Shown: positions 17,997 through 26,585 of the stretch, piece after piece
Layout of the letters: each line of letters starts with the position of its first letter
Numbering within the stretch: the first letter of the stretch is position 1
Source: Bradyrhizobium sp. AZCC 1693
GTDB taxonomy: Bacteria > Pseudomonadota > Alphaproteobacteria > Rhizobiales > Xanthobacteraceae
DNA: 64,000 nt
Direction: 5' to 3'
NCBI RefSeq assembly: GCF_036924745.1
Contig: NZ_JAZHSD010000001.1
Coordinates: 992,001-1,056,000, forward strand
Made by a program: the position numbers and the translations under genes
The notes under the pieces: generated by a model
The model's input: only the letters and a program-made list of their open reading frames with translations
What the model was told of the DNA's origin: nothing
Database searches by the model: none

Positions 17997-18161
17997 ATGA
18001 AAGCAATTCTCACTGTCCATAACATTGCGTCGGACCTGGTCACGACGTTCTGGACGCCGGTCTTCGTCGGCATCTTCATCGCAATTCTGACCTACGCGCT
18101 TTGGCCGCGCAACCAGGCCGCCTTCGACGAAGCGGCGAAAATGCCTTTGCGGGAAGAGTGA
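17997..18161 (+). CDS. fixQ: cbb3 oxidase small subunit CcoQ
   Basis: A 54-residue protein with one membrane helix (about residues 15-36, TTFWTPVFVGIFIAILTYAL) followed by WPRNQAAFDEAAKMPL, the typical CcoQ pattern. It stabilises the FixN/O/P complex. It lies 12 bp after fixO and 7 bp before fixP, preceded by GAAGGCAGAACG. Confidence 0.93.
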   Translation: MKAILTVHNIASDLVTTFWTPVFVGIFIAILTYALWPRNQAAFDEAAKMPLREE

Positions 18162-18168
18162 GCCGATC

Positions 18169-19041
18169 ATGACCGAACACAGCGATATCGATCACGTCTC
18201 CGGAAGGTCGACCACGGGTCACGAGTGGGACGGCATCAAGGAACTCAACACGCCGCTGCCGCGCTGGTGGTTGATAACCTTTTATCTGACAATTCTCTGG
18301 GCGATCGGCTACTGGATCGTCTATCCTGCGTGGCCGCTGCTCTGGAGCCATACGACCGGCATCTGGAATTACTCGACCCGCGCGGAGGTCGCCACCGAAC
18401 TCGCCAATCTGGAAAAGATCCGCGGCGACAGGATGGTGGCGCTTGGCGCTGCCTCGCTGGAGGAGATCGAGAAGAATCCCGCGCTGCTGGCCCTGGCGCG
18501 GGCGCGCGGCAAGACGGTGTTCGGCGACAATTGCGCGCCTTGCCACGGCAGCGGCGGCGCGGGGGCCAAGGGCTATCCAAATCTGAACGACGACGAATGG
18601 CTATGGGGCGGCAGCCTCGACCAGATCATGCAGACGATCCAGTTCGGCGCCCGTTCGGGGCATCAAAAGACCCACGAGAGCGCCATGCTGGCCTTCGGCA
18701 AGGAGGGCGTCCTCAAGAAGGATCAGATCGTTACCGTCGCCAATTACGTCCGCTCGCTATCGGGCCTGCCGGCCGCTCCGGGATACGATGCGGCCGCCGG
18801 CGTAAAAATCTTCACGGACAACTGCACGTCCTGCCATGGCGACAACGGCAAGGGGAACCAGGAACTCGGTGCGCCCGATCTCACGGACAAGATCTGGCTC
18901 TACGGTTCGGATGAGGCGACGCTGGTCGAGACCATCACCAATGGCCGCGCCGGGGTGATGCCGGCCTGGGTCGGCCGGCTCGACCCGTCCACGATCAAGG
19001 CGTTGACGGTCTATGTCCACTCGCTTGGCGGAGGAAAATAG
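18169..19041 (+). CDS. fixP: cbb3 oxidase di-haem subunit III
   Basis: A 290-residue membrane-anchored cytochrome c. It has a membrane helix at about residues 33-55 (WWLITFYLTILWAIGYWIVY) and two haem sites, CAPCH (Cys122, Cys125, His126) and CTSCH (Cys219, Cys222, His223). It accepts electrons from soluble cytochrome c for the FixNO core. Last gene of fixNOQP, with 97 bp to fixG including a further FixK-like box. Confidence 0.96.
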   Translation: MTEHSDIDHVSGRSTTGHEWDGIKELNTPLPRWWLITFYLTILWAIGYWIVYPAWPLLWSHTTGIWNYSTRAEVATELANLEKIRGDRMVALGAASLEEIEKNPALLALARARGKTVFGDNCAPCHGSGGAGAKGYPNLNDDEWLWGGSLDQIMQTIQFGARSGHQKTHESAMLAFGKEGVLKKDQIVTVANYVRSLSGLPAAPGYDAAAGVKIFTDNCTSCHGDNGKGNQELGAPDLTDKIWLYGSDEATLVETITNGRAGVMPAWVGRLDPSTIKALTVYVHSLGGGK

Positions 19042-19069
19042 CCGCCGGGCAGGGCAGGCGTCCTTCCCC

Positions 19070-19083
19070 TTGAGGTGGATCAA
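19070..19083. promoter_or_regulatory. FixK/FNR-type box for fixGHIS
   Basis: TTGAGGTGGATCAA, 9 of 10 matches, ends 55 bp before the fixG start at 19139. It implies that the assembly operon has its own low-oxygen promoter. Confidence 0.65.
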
Positions 19084-19138
19084 ACGCCCTTCCAGAGCCG
19101 GGTCTACAGTGAACTCCTGAGACGAGATCAACCCGGCG

Positions 19139-20603
19139 ATGACCAAGACCGTGAACCCGACCGAATTGCAGCTTGACGACGATGGGCCGCTTTACGCGGC
19201 CCAGAAGAAGGTCTATCCGCAGAGCGTTTCCGGAACCTTCCGCCGCACCAAATGGGGCCTGATGGCGTTCTGCCTCGGGGTCTACTATCTGCTGCCGTTC
19301 GTGCGCTGGAATCGCGGTTTGGGTGCGCCGGACCAGGCGGTGCTGGTCGATCTGCCGAACAGCCGATTCTATTTCTTCTTCATCGAGCTGTGGCCGCAGG
19401 AAGTCTATTATTTTACCGGCCTGTTGATCATAGCTGCCCTGACGCTGTTCCTGATGAACGCCGTCGGCGGCCGCATCTGGTGCGGCTATCTCTGCCCGCA
19501 GACCGTCTGGACCGATCTGTTCTATGCCGTCGAGCGCCTGATCGAAGGTGATCGGCGCGAGCGCATGCGGAAAGACGCCGCCAAGGGCACGATGAAGCTT
19601 GAACGCTTCGCCGAACTCCTGCTGAAGCATTCGATCTGGCTGATGATCGCCTGGTGGACGGGCGGCGCCTGGGTGCTCTATTTCAACGACGCCCCGACGC
19701 TGGTGAAGCAACTCATCACCTTCCAGGCGCCAATGATCGCCTACATCTGGATCGGCATCCTGACGGCGACGACCTACATCTTCGCCGGCTGGATGCGCGA
19801 GCAGGTCTGCGTTTATATGTGCCCGTGGCCGCGTATTCAGGCAGCCCTCACTGACGAGTGGGCACTCAACGTCACCTATAAATATGATCGCGGCGAAGCG
19901 CGCACGTCGTTGAAGAAGGCAAACGAGCTGCGCGCGCTCGGCCAGCCGGTCGGCGACTGCATCGATTGCTATCAGTGCGTGGCTGTCTGCCCGACCGGCA
20001 TCGATATCCGCAACGGATCGCAACTCGACTGTATCCAATGCGGCCTCTGCATCGATGCCTGCGCCACCGTGATGACCAAGATCGGCCGGGAAACCAGGCT
20101 GATCGGTTACGATAACGACATCAACATTCACCGACGCGAGGCCGGCAAGCCGCCGGTCTACCGTATCGTGCGGCCGCGTACCATCACCTACGCCGCAATG
20201 ATCCTGGCTGTCGGCGCGATTATGCTCTACGCGCTGCTGAACCGAACGCTGCTCGACGTCAACGTGTTGCATGACCGCAATCCGGTTGCGGTGAAGCTCG
20301 CCGACGGATCGATCCGCAATGCCTATACCGTTCGCCTCCTGAACAAGCGCGGCTTCGACCGCGTCATCGCGATCGACGTGGATGGCCCGGTCAATGCCAC
20401 GCTCCATGTCGTCGGCGCCGATTCCGTGACACAGGACCGGCCCATGATCATCCTGGCGCGCGATACGACCACCGAACTGCGGCTGCTGGTGACGGCGCCA
20501 TGCGGAGAACAATCCCGAGAAGTCCGTGCCGGTGCATTTCCGCGTTACCGACATCGGGCTCGGCGAGGTTGCCTCCGCCACCGACCATTTCGTGTCGCCA
20601 TGA
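19139..20603 (+). CDS. fixG: CcoG/FixG ferredoxin-like assembly protein, frameshifted near its 3' end
   Basis: A membrane polyferredoxin involved in copper handling for cbb3 oxidase assembly. It has several N-terminal helices, then [4Fe-4S] motifs CIDCYQCVAVCP (Cys274, 277, 280, 284) and CIQCGLCIDAC (Cys298, 301, 304, 308), then a periplasmic Ig-like C-terminal part. After codon 454 (near 20500) the reading frame is broken by one extra base, about T20501. The +1 frame continues AENNPEKSVPVHFRVTDIG to a stop at 20601-20603, which is the expected FixG tail (487 residues in all). Without correction the open frame runs on through fixH, giving a 660-residue fusion. Whether the indel is real or a sequencing error cannot be decided here. 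Confidence 0.88.
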
Positions 20604-20623
20604 TATTTTCGAGGAGTCTTCAC

Positions 20624-21121
20624 ATGAGCCGGAAGCAGCCGCCAAGACCCATCACCGGGCGCATGGTGCTCTTGATGATGGTAGCGTTCTTCGGCGTCGT
20701 GATCGGGGTCAACCTCGTCATGATGCGACTGGCGATCCAGACCTTGCCCGGCACCGAGGTCGATAGCGCCTATAGCGCCAGCCTCACCTATGAGAAGGAG
20801 ATTGCCACCGCTCGTGCCCAGAGCGCGCGCTGCTGGAAGGTCGACGCCCATGTTGAACGCAGCGGGCAGGGCGGCGCCACGTTGCAGGTCGAGGCGCGCG
20901 ACAATGATGGCCGGCCGATGTCCGGCCTGAAGTTTCACGGCCGGTTCGAACGGCCGACTGACCGGCGAGCCGATCAGCAGGTCACGCTCGCCGAGGTGGG
21001 GATCGGCATCTTTCGCGGCAGCGCGGAAGCCATCGCACCGGGCCAATGGGATCTGGTGCTCGAAGGCGCCGCGGCGGGGCAGCGGCTGTTTCTGTCCAAG
21101 AACCGCGTGTTGTTGAACTAG
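20624..21121 (+). CDS. fixH: FixH, cbb3 oxidase assembly protein
   Basis: A 165-residue protein with an N-terminal membrane anchor (about residues 15-35) followed by a periplasmic domain with SYTAS-like segment SAYSASLTYEKEIATARAQ and C-terminal GQWDLVLEGAA. This fits FixH, which is needed with FixG, FixI and FixS to mature the cbb3 oxidase. ATG 20624 follows GAGGAG by 7 nt, arguing that FixH is made as a separate protein despite being open in the same frame as the 5' part of fixG. Confidence 0.92.
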   Translation: MSRKQPPRPITGRMVLLMMVAFFGVVIGVNLVMMRLAIQTLPGTEVDSAYSASLTYEKEIATARAQSARCWKVDAHVERSGQGGATLQVEARDNDGRPMSGLKFHGRFERPTDRRADQQVTLAEVGIGIFRGSAEAIAPGQWDLVLEGAAAGQRLFLSKNRVLLN

Positions 21122-21133
21122 CGAGGCCGGATC

Positions 21134-23326
21134 ATGCAGCCGACGCGGGATTTTTCACACTATGTCCGCCATCTCGGATCGGGCTTGTCGCATATCGATC
21201 TGGCGGTGGAGGGCGTCAGTTGCGCCGGCTGCATGTCCAAGATCGAGCGCGGGCTTTCCGCGCTGCCGGATGTGACACTGGCGCGCGTCAACCTGACCGA
21301 CCGTCGGGTGGCGTTGGAATGGAAGGAGGGCGCGCTCGACCCGGCCCGTTTCATCGACCGGCTGGCCGAGCTTGGTTACAAGGCCTATCCGTTCGAGCCG
21401 GTCCGCGCCGAAGCTGACGAGACCGAGCAGGCGAGCTTCCTGCTGCGCTGTCTCGGCGTCGCCGCCTTTGCCGCGATGAACATCATGATGCTGTCGATCC
21501 CGGTGTGGTCCGGCAACGTCTCAGACATGATCCCGGAGCAGCGCGATTTCTTCCACTGGCTGTCGGCGCTGATCGCCTTGCCGGCCGCAGCCTATTCGGG
21601 GCAGCCGTTCTTCAGGTCCGCGCTTCGCGTGTTGCGGGCGCGCACGACCAACATGGACGTGCCGATCTCGATCGGTATCGTGCTGGCGCTCGCGATGTCG
21701 GTGATGGAGACGATTCACCACGCCGAACATGCCTACTTCGACGCCGCGCTGATGCTGCTCGCCTTCCTGCTGGCCGGCCGCTATCTCGATCAGAGCATGC
21801 GCCGCAAGACGCGGGCGGTCGCCGGAAACCTCGCCGCGCTGAAGGCGGAAACCGCGACGAAGTTCGTTGGCGCGGATGAAATCAGCGTCGTGCCGATTGC
21901 CGCCGTGCAGACCGGTGACATCGTCCTGCTGCGTCCGGGCGAGCGCTCCGCCGTCGACGGCGCCGTGGTCGAGGGGCAGTCCAAGATCGACCAGAGCCTG
22001 ATCACCGGCGAGACCTTGCCCGCAAAGGCGGGGCCGGGCACGGCCGTCTATGCGGGCACGCTCAATCTGTCGGGCGCCTTGCGGGTAAGGGTGTCGGCGG
22101 CGTCCGAAGGCACGCTGCTGGCGGAGATCAGCCGGCTGCTCGACAACGCCGTACAGTCGCGCTCCCGCTACGTGCAACTCGCCGACCGCGCGTCGCAGCT
22201 TTATGCGCCCGTCGTGCATGCGGCGGCGCTTCTGACCATGCTGGGCTGGGCGGCCTACGGCGCGACCTGGCACGACGCCATCGTCACCGCGATCTCCGTT
22301 CTGATCATCACCTGTCCCTGTGCGCTCGGACTGGCGATCCCGGCGGTGCAGACCGTGGTCTCGGGCGCCATGTTCCGGACCGGTGTGCTGCTCAATTCCG
22401 GCGATGCCATCGAGCGGCTGGCCAGTGTCGATCGCGTCGTATTCGACAAGACGGGCACGCTGACCTTGCCGGAGCTCGATGTCACGAATGCCGTCGATGC
22501 TCCGAAAGACGTGTTCGAACTCGCCGGGCGGCTCGCACTGGCCAGCCATCATCCGGTCGCCGCCGCAGTGGCGCGGGCCTCCGGCGCAAAGGCGCCATTG
22601 GCCGGGGTCGAGGAGATAGCAGGCGAGGGCGTGCGCGGCTTCGTCAACGGGCTCGAAGTGCGGTTGGGCAGGCCGTCGTTTTGCGGCGCGGACCAGATCG
22701 CCAACGACATCCTGTGCAGGGATCCCGAGGCTTCCGTCGTCGCCTTCCGCCATGGCGAAACGCGGCACGTCTTTGCGGTGCGGCAGCGCCTGCGCACCGA
22801 TGCGGCCGGCGCCGTTGCCACGCTTCTCAAGGCCGGGATTGAAGTCGAGATTCTGTCCGGCGATCGAGAGCCTGCGGTACGCCATGCGGCCGGGACGCTC
22901 GGCATTCATGAATGGCGCGCAGGCGTCACGCCGGCGGACAAGATTGCCCGCATCGAGGAATTGAAGCGGCGGGGCGTCAAGATCCTGATGGTCGGCGATG
23001 GCATGAACGACGCGCCGGCGCTTGCTGCCGCGCACGTCTCGATGTCACCGGTCAGCGCCACCCATTTGAGCCAGGCGACCGCCGATCTGGTGTTCCTCGG
23101 CAATCGCCTCGCGCCCGTCGTCAAGGCAATCGGCTTCTCGCGGAAGGCACTGCTTCTGATGCGGCAAAACCTGTGGCTGGCTGCGGGCTACAACCTGCTC
23201 GCCGTGCCGCTCGCGATCGCAGGCCTCGCAACGCCGCTGGTCGCCGCCGCCGCGATGTCCGGTTCGTCACTGCTGGTGATCTTGAACGCGCTGCGCGCGC
23301 ATCGCGGCGCGAGGGAGTTTTGCTGA
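21134..23326 (+). CDS. fixI: FixI/CcoI copper-transporting P1B-type ATPase
   Basis: A 730-residue heavy-metal ATPase that supplies copper for cbb3 oxidase assembly. An N-terminal metal-binding domain carries CAGC (Cys30, Cys33). The transmembrane metal site is CPC (394-396, ITCPCALGLAIP). The phosphorylated aspartate is D438 in FDKTGTLT, the conserved P1B HP dipeptide is in ASHHPVAAAV, and the hinge is GDGMNDAPAL. It starts 12 bp after fixH and overlaps fixS by one base (TGATG). Confidence 0.96.
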   Translation: MQPTRDFSHYVRHLGSGLSHIDLAVEGVSCAGCMSKIERGLSALPDVTLARVNLTDRRVALEWKEGALDPARFIDRLAELGYKAYPFEPVRAEADETEQASFLLRCLGVAAFAAMNIMMLSIPVWSGNVSDMIPEQRDFFHWLSALIALPAAAYSGQPFFRSALRVLRARTTNMDVPISIGIVLALAMSVMETIHHAEHAYFDAALMLLAFLLAGRYLDQSMRRKTRAVAGNLAALKAETATKFVGADEISVVPIAAVQTGDIVLLRPGERSAVDGAVVEGQSKIDQSLITGETLPAKAGPGTAVYAGTLNLSGALRVRVSAASEGTLLAEISRLLDNAVQSRSRYVQLADRASQLYAPVVHAAALLTMLGWAAYGATWHDAIVTAISVLIITCPCALGLAIPAVQTVVSGAMFRTGVLLNSGDAIERLASVDRVVFDKTGTLTLPELDVTNAVDAPKDVFELAGRLALASHHPVAAAVARASGAKAPLAGVEEIAGEGVRGFVNGLEVRLGRPSFCGADQIANDILCRDPEASVVAFRHGETRHVFAVRQRLRTDAAGAVATLLKAGIEVEILSGDREPAVRHAAGTLGIHEWRAGVTPADKIARIEELKRRGVKILMVGDGMNDAPALAAAHVSMSPVSATHLSQATADLVFLGNRLAPVVKAIGFSRKALLLMRQNLWLAAGYNLLAVPLAIAGLATPLVAAAAMSGSSLLVILNALRAHRGAREFC

Positions 23327-23523
23327 TGGAAGTTCTGGTGTTTCTCGTACCCTTGGCATTGACGCTCGGCGCCCTCGGCCTGATGGGCTTTCTCTGGTCG
23401 CTCAAGAACGGCCAGTACGACGACCTCGAGGGAGCAGGCTGGCGCGCGATTGCCGATGACGAGCCTGCGCATCCGAACTATTGCCGTCCAGCGGGGCCGG
23501 ATGTCGGCAAAACGAGTGGGTGA
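23326..23523 (+). CDS. fixS: FixS/CcoS oxidase maturation protein
   Basis: A 65-residue protein with one N-terminal membrane helix (about residues 4-24) followed by FLWSLKNGQYDDLEGAGWRA, the diagnostic CcoS motif. It overlaps the fixI stop by one base, so translation is coupled. It is needed for cofactor insertion into cbb3 oxidase. An insertion sequence begins 36 bp after its stop but leaves it intact. Confidence 0.94.
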   Translation: MEVLVFLVPLALTLGALGLMGFLWSLKNGQYDDLEGAGWRAIADDEPAHPNYCRPAGPDVGKTSG

Positions 23524-23543
23524 GAAACTGCGGCGTTTGCACT

Positions 23544-23559
23544 GCACAATGGTGAATGC
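23544..23559 (+). repeat. left target-site duplication of the insertion sequence
   Basis: GCACAATGGTGAATGC recurs exactly at 25099-25114 and brackets the element at 23560-25098. A 16-bp duplication is long for insertion sequences, but I recall lengths of this order in the IS1202/ISNCY-type groups. Confidence 0.85.
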
Positions 23560-25098
23560 TGTCCGTAGCGGGTGAAGTTGTCGTATTTTTGTAGCTCGTG
23601 ATCTGTCGCCTTCGTTGTTGAGTTTCGGAGGAGCCGGAAGGCGTGGACGGTTTCCTCCGGGTTGGTCATGCCACGGATATTGCTGCCGGGTTAGCCCTCC
23701 TGGTCGGTTTCTTTGTTCGACTTGAAGCCCGTTTCTCCGCCCCGACCCGCGCTATCTCGACGGCGGCGCGCGCAGGGGCGGTCAAGGACGCGCGCTTGCG
23801 CGCCCGCAAGGGCTTGTCCTTGACGGCTCCGAGCACGCTGCCAGGCTGAGGCGCGTCGGGGCTGATCTGGTGTCCGTCGGCGGCAAACGTCGCCAATCGG
23901 TGCGGGCCAAGGAACACGCTCGCGGTGCCATCGGGATACTCATGGACCCGCACCAGGGCTTTGACGAAGTGGGGCCTGAGCCGGCTCTCCGGCAGCTGCA
24001 GCCGCCGACCGTTCCATGCGATCGTATTGTCGTTGGCGACGGTTCGGTCTTCGATCACGCACAGCGCTTCGCGCCAAGCCTCGTGGCGATCGGCGACGAA
24101 CGCCGTGCCCGGCTGTTCGGCCTTGATCGCAAACGCCGCGTTATGCTCGGCCATGTAATGCGCCCTCAGCCACGCATTGGCGGCTTCGACCGTCCTGATC
24201 CCGGCGAGCCGCAGGTCCTTCGGCAGCCGGCCCTGCAGCGTGCCGAACATCCGCTCGGAGCGCCCGCGCGCCTCCGGCGAATAGGCTGCGATATGCTCGA
24301 TCCCAAGATGCGATAAAGCCCGTCCCACCTGGGTTTGTTGCGTCTTCGAGACCTTCTCGCCAGCCTTCGGGGTGTAGAAATAATGGCTGCCGCGATCGGT
24401 GTAGAGCGCGCAGAACAGGCCGCGCCCGCCAATCACTTCGCCCAAGGCCTGGAACGTCGACGCCGTGCCTTCTTCCTCGACCAGAAACATCGAGTAGATC
24501 TCGCTCGTCGCATCGTCCAGCGTGACGATCAGGTCCATCGCCGGCAGACCTTCGATCCAGGCGTGGCGCGACCCGTCCTGATGCAGCAGCATGCCCGGAA
24601 GCGGCCGGCGCGGACGCTTCTTGCGGTGCGCCGAACGCTTCGGCGCCTTCCGCACCAAGCCCGCCGCGTGCAAGGCCAGCTTCGTCACCGTGTAGCCAAG
24701 CACATAGCCATGCCGCTTTTGCAGCTGCTCGTGGAAGTGCTTCACCGTGAAGTCCGCGTACCTGTCCCGGAACAGCCCCAGCATCCGCTCAAGCTCTTCC
24801 TCCGGCGCGCGCCGCGGCGATCGCCGCCCCATACGGAGGTCGACAAGCCCGTCATCGCCCTCCGCCTCATAGCGTTCCGCCCAACGTTGAAACGTCCGCA
24901 CGTTGATCCCGAGAAGCTCAGCCGCGGCCACCTGCGTCAGTTCCTTCGCCTCCGTCCGATCCAGCAAATCCGAAAACCGCATCCGTCGTACACCCTCGTG
25001 AATGGATGCCGTGCCCATCGTGCCCCCTTTGTTCCAGGGCACCAAAAACACGACACTTCACGAGCTACAAACACACGACAGATCACGCGCTACTGACA
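23560..25098 (-). mobile_element. complete 1539-bp insertion sequence, ISNCY/IS1202-like
   Basis: The ends are imperfect inverted repeats, TGTCCGTAGCGGGTGA at the left and (reverse complement) TGTCAGTAGCGCGTGA at the right, giving TGT...ACA termini. Each end carries a second inner copy of the GTAGCxCGTGA motif 25-26 bp further in (23591 and 25068), likely transposase binding sites. One transposase gene fills the element on the minus strand. It is inserted 3' of fixS. Perfect target repeats indicate a fairly recent insertion. Confidence 0.88.
23666..25018 (-). CDS. ISNCY-type transposase (HTH plus DDE integrase core)
   Basis: A 450-residue protein. Residues about 15-60 form an HTH (ELTQVAAAELLGINVRTFQR). 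The middle has a DDE/rve-like core: HQDGSRHAWIEG and LIVTLDDATSEIYS, then LYTDRGSHYF and RSERMFGTLQGRLPKD. Start at ATG 25018, preceded by AAAGGGGG; an in-frame codon at 25051 is less well placed. The C-terminal 60 residues are basic and low in complexity (RARKRASLTAPARAAVEIAR). The gene is intact, so the element may be active. Confidence 0.88.
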   Translation of the reverse strand: MGTASIHEGVRRMRFSDLLDRTEAKELTQVAAAELLGINVRTFQRWAERYEAEGDDGLVDLRMGRRSPRRAPEEELERMLGLFRDRYADFTVKHFHEQLQKRHGYVLGYTVTKLALHAAGLVRKAPKRSAHRKKRPRRPLPGMLLHQDGSRHAWIEGLPAMDLIVTLDDATSEIYSMFLVEEEGTASTFQALGEVIGGRGLFCALYTDRGSHYFYTPKAGEKVSKTQQTQVGRALSHLGIEHIAAYSPEARGRSERMFGTLQGRLPKDLRLAGIRTVEAANAWLRAHYMAEHNAAFAIKAEQPGTAFVADRHEAWREALCVIEDRTVANDNTIAWNGRRLQLPESRLRPHFVKALVRVHEYPDGTASVFLGPHRLATFAADGHQISPDAPQPGSVLGAVKDKPLRARKRASLTAPARAAVEIARVGAEKRASSRTKKPTRRANPAAISVA

Positions 25099-25114
25099 GC
25101 ACAATGGTGAATGC
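25099..25114 (+). repeat. right target-site duplication of the insertion sequence
   Basis: Exact copy of the 16 bp at 23544-23559, directly abutting the right terminal inverted repeat. Confidence 0.85.
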
Positions 25115-25639
25115 TTGGCAGGCTTTCACAATTCGCGCACTCTTCCGCACGAGTCGGTCATGACATCGGGGATGCGCATGGACGTCGCGGAAGTCGTTGT
25201 TGTCGTCTTGCTGGCGATTTGGGGCCCGCCGCTGCTGTTCGTGGCGTTTTTGCTGCGGCCAATCAAAATAGCCGGCTCACGACCCAAACGATGAGGAACA
25301 GCCAACCGGCCATCGCAAGCACGATGGCGATCAAGTAACTCACCTTCCTCCACGTATAGCGCACCGGCGGTCCTCAAGAACAAAGCCGCCAAGCGGAATA
25401 TATTCGCTTGACGGCCCTGCCGGGTGTGGGCCCGGACTCTTGGGGAATTGTCCGGTGCGCAATCCATATCCCGGTTCGAGAACGGCGCAACCGAACTCGC
25501 AATTTAACCTAACCGGTCAACCTTACCGTCCGCGATGCGTTGACTTTGGGTCCGCGACGATCGTGACTCAACCGTGACTTGGTAATGGTCGGAATCGTGT
25601 GGGGTGGCAACCGACCTTGGCCGGCCCTAAAGTCAGGTC
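25115..25639. other. 525-bp stretch with no secure gene
   Basis: Originally continuous with the DNA just 3' of fixS before the insertion. It holds only tiny candidate frames: a plus-strand frame at 25160-25294 (44 residues, one hydrophobic segment VVVVVLLAIWGPPLLFVAFL) and the overlapping minus-strand frame listed next. At most one is likely real. From 25380 to 25639 I see neither a gene nor a clear site. Confidence 0.4.
25263..25343 (-). CDS. possible 26-residue membrane peptide
   Basis: GTG start with GGAGG just upstream (only 3 nt spacing, which is short). The peptide is nearly all membrane helix (LIAIVLAMAGWLFLIVWVVS) with an arginine near the end. It resembles many tiny inner-membrane proteins but there is no independent support. 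Confidence 0.25.
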   Translation of the reverse strand: MSYLIAIVLAMAGWLFLIVWVVSRLF

Positions 25640-26302
25640 ATGAAAGACACTGCGGATCCGAATCTGTCCCTCTGGAAGAAGGGACTCGGCGTCGTCCCGG
25701 CCTGGGTTTGGGAGCGGACCGAACTCGAAACCCTCGTCCTGGCCGACAATGGACTATCGGATCTTTCGGACCGCATTGGAGGTCTAAAGAAGCTGCGTAT
25801 GCTCGATCTCGGTCACAACAAGTTTGCGGGGCTGCCTGACGCATTGGGCGGCCTCAGTGGCCTAACCGACTTTCTCTATTTGCACGACAACAGACTGACC
25901 GCGCTGCCTCAGTCGCTTCGGCAACTTGCGAAGCTGCGCTACCTAAACCTCAGCGAGAACGCATTCGAGACGATCCCTGAGGTTGTCACGCATATGGAGA
26001 GCCTGATTGAGCTTCGGGTGACCGACAACAGGCTTACCTCGATCCCCGACAGCCTTGGACGGCTGTCTCGCCTGCGGGAACTTCACCTCCGGAACAACAA
26101 GCTCATGTCGCTGCCGGACAGCATCGGCCTGTTATCGGAGTTGAGGCAGCTAGACCTGCGGGGGAATCCGCTGAGATACCTTCCCGCCAGCGTGGCGGCC
26201 CTACCTCGCCTGGATAAGCTGGATTTGCGGTGGGTCGAGACGCTCGCGCCCCAAGCATGGTTCTCAGACCTTGAGGCACGCGGCTGCGCCATCTACCGCT
26301 AA
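25640..26302 (+). CDS. leucine-rich-repeat protein
   Basis: A 220-residue protein made of about eight 23-residue leucine-rich repeats from residue 28 to about 195, of the form LxxLxLxxNxLxxLPxxLxxLxx (for example LRELHLRNNKLMSLPDSIG). It has no signal peptide, membrane helix, kinase or E3-ligase domain. The SDS22/plant-intracellular type of repeat suggests protein binding. Bacterial LRR proteins of this kind include effectors and cytosolic scaffolds, but no type III signal can be read here. It is isolated between an insertion sequence and a tRNA, so horizontal acquisition is possible. Confidence 0.85.
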   Translation: MKDTADPNLSLWKKGLGVVPAWVWERTELETLVLADNGLSDLSDRIGGLKKLRMLDLGHNKFAGLPDALGGLSGLTDFLYLHDNRLTALPQSLRQLAKLRYLNLSENAFETIPEVVTHMESLIELRVTDNRLTSIPDSLGRLSRLRELHLRNNKLMSLPDSIGLLSELRQLDLRGNPLRYLPASVAALPRLDKLDLRWVETLAPQAWFSDLEARGCAIYR

Positions 26303-26417
26303 GGAAGCTCGGCGCGGTTCCCCACCTATCTCTCGCACAGTCCGGTTGGCGGCTGTCTTCGAGAAATCAACGGTGGCGTAAGATCGACGGCAATCGGTTA
26401 AAGCGGGGCGCGCGGTT

Positions 26418-26507
26418 TGGCGGAAGGGGTGGGATTCGAACCCACGGTACCCTTGCAGGCACGCCGGTTTTCAAGACCGGTGCCTTAAACCACTCGGCCA
26501 CCCTTCC
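26418..26507 (-). tRNA. tRNA-Ser(UGA)
   Basis: A class II tRNA read on the minus strand. Acceptor GGAAGGG pairs with CCCTTCC. The anticodon stem CCGGT/ACCGG encloses loop CTTGAAA, giving anticodon TGA (serine UCA codons). There is a long variable arm, T-arm GGGTTCGAATCCC, discriminator G and an encoded CCA. A decayed tyrosine recombinase gene begins 78 bp on its 5' side. Confidence 0.95.
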
Positions 26508-26585
26508 AATCCAATAGATTCAACCGCTTAACGGACGGCGGCACCGAACGCAATATGAACATGGACCCAATTTGGACCCAACCGC

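Noticed and set aside
18995..21046. Long minus-strand open frame across fixG/fixH
   Set aside because: Shadow of the fix genes; no motif and no ribosome site.
19139..21121. Natural FixG-FixH fusion protein
   Set aside because: The expected FixG tail and stop exist in the +1 frame and fixH has its own start and ribosome site, so a one-base lesion explains the open frame better than an evolved fusion.
25126..25467. 113-residue minus-strand frame after the insertion sequence
   Set aside because: Low-complexity threonine run and no ribosome site; the bases are better explained by small membrane-peptide frames or no gene.
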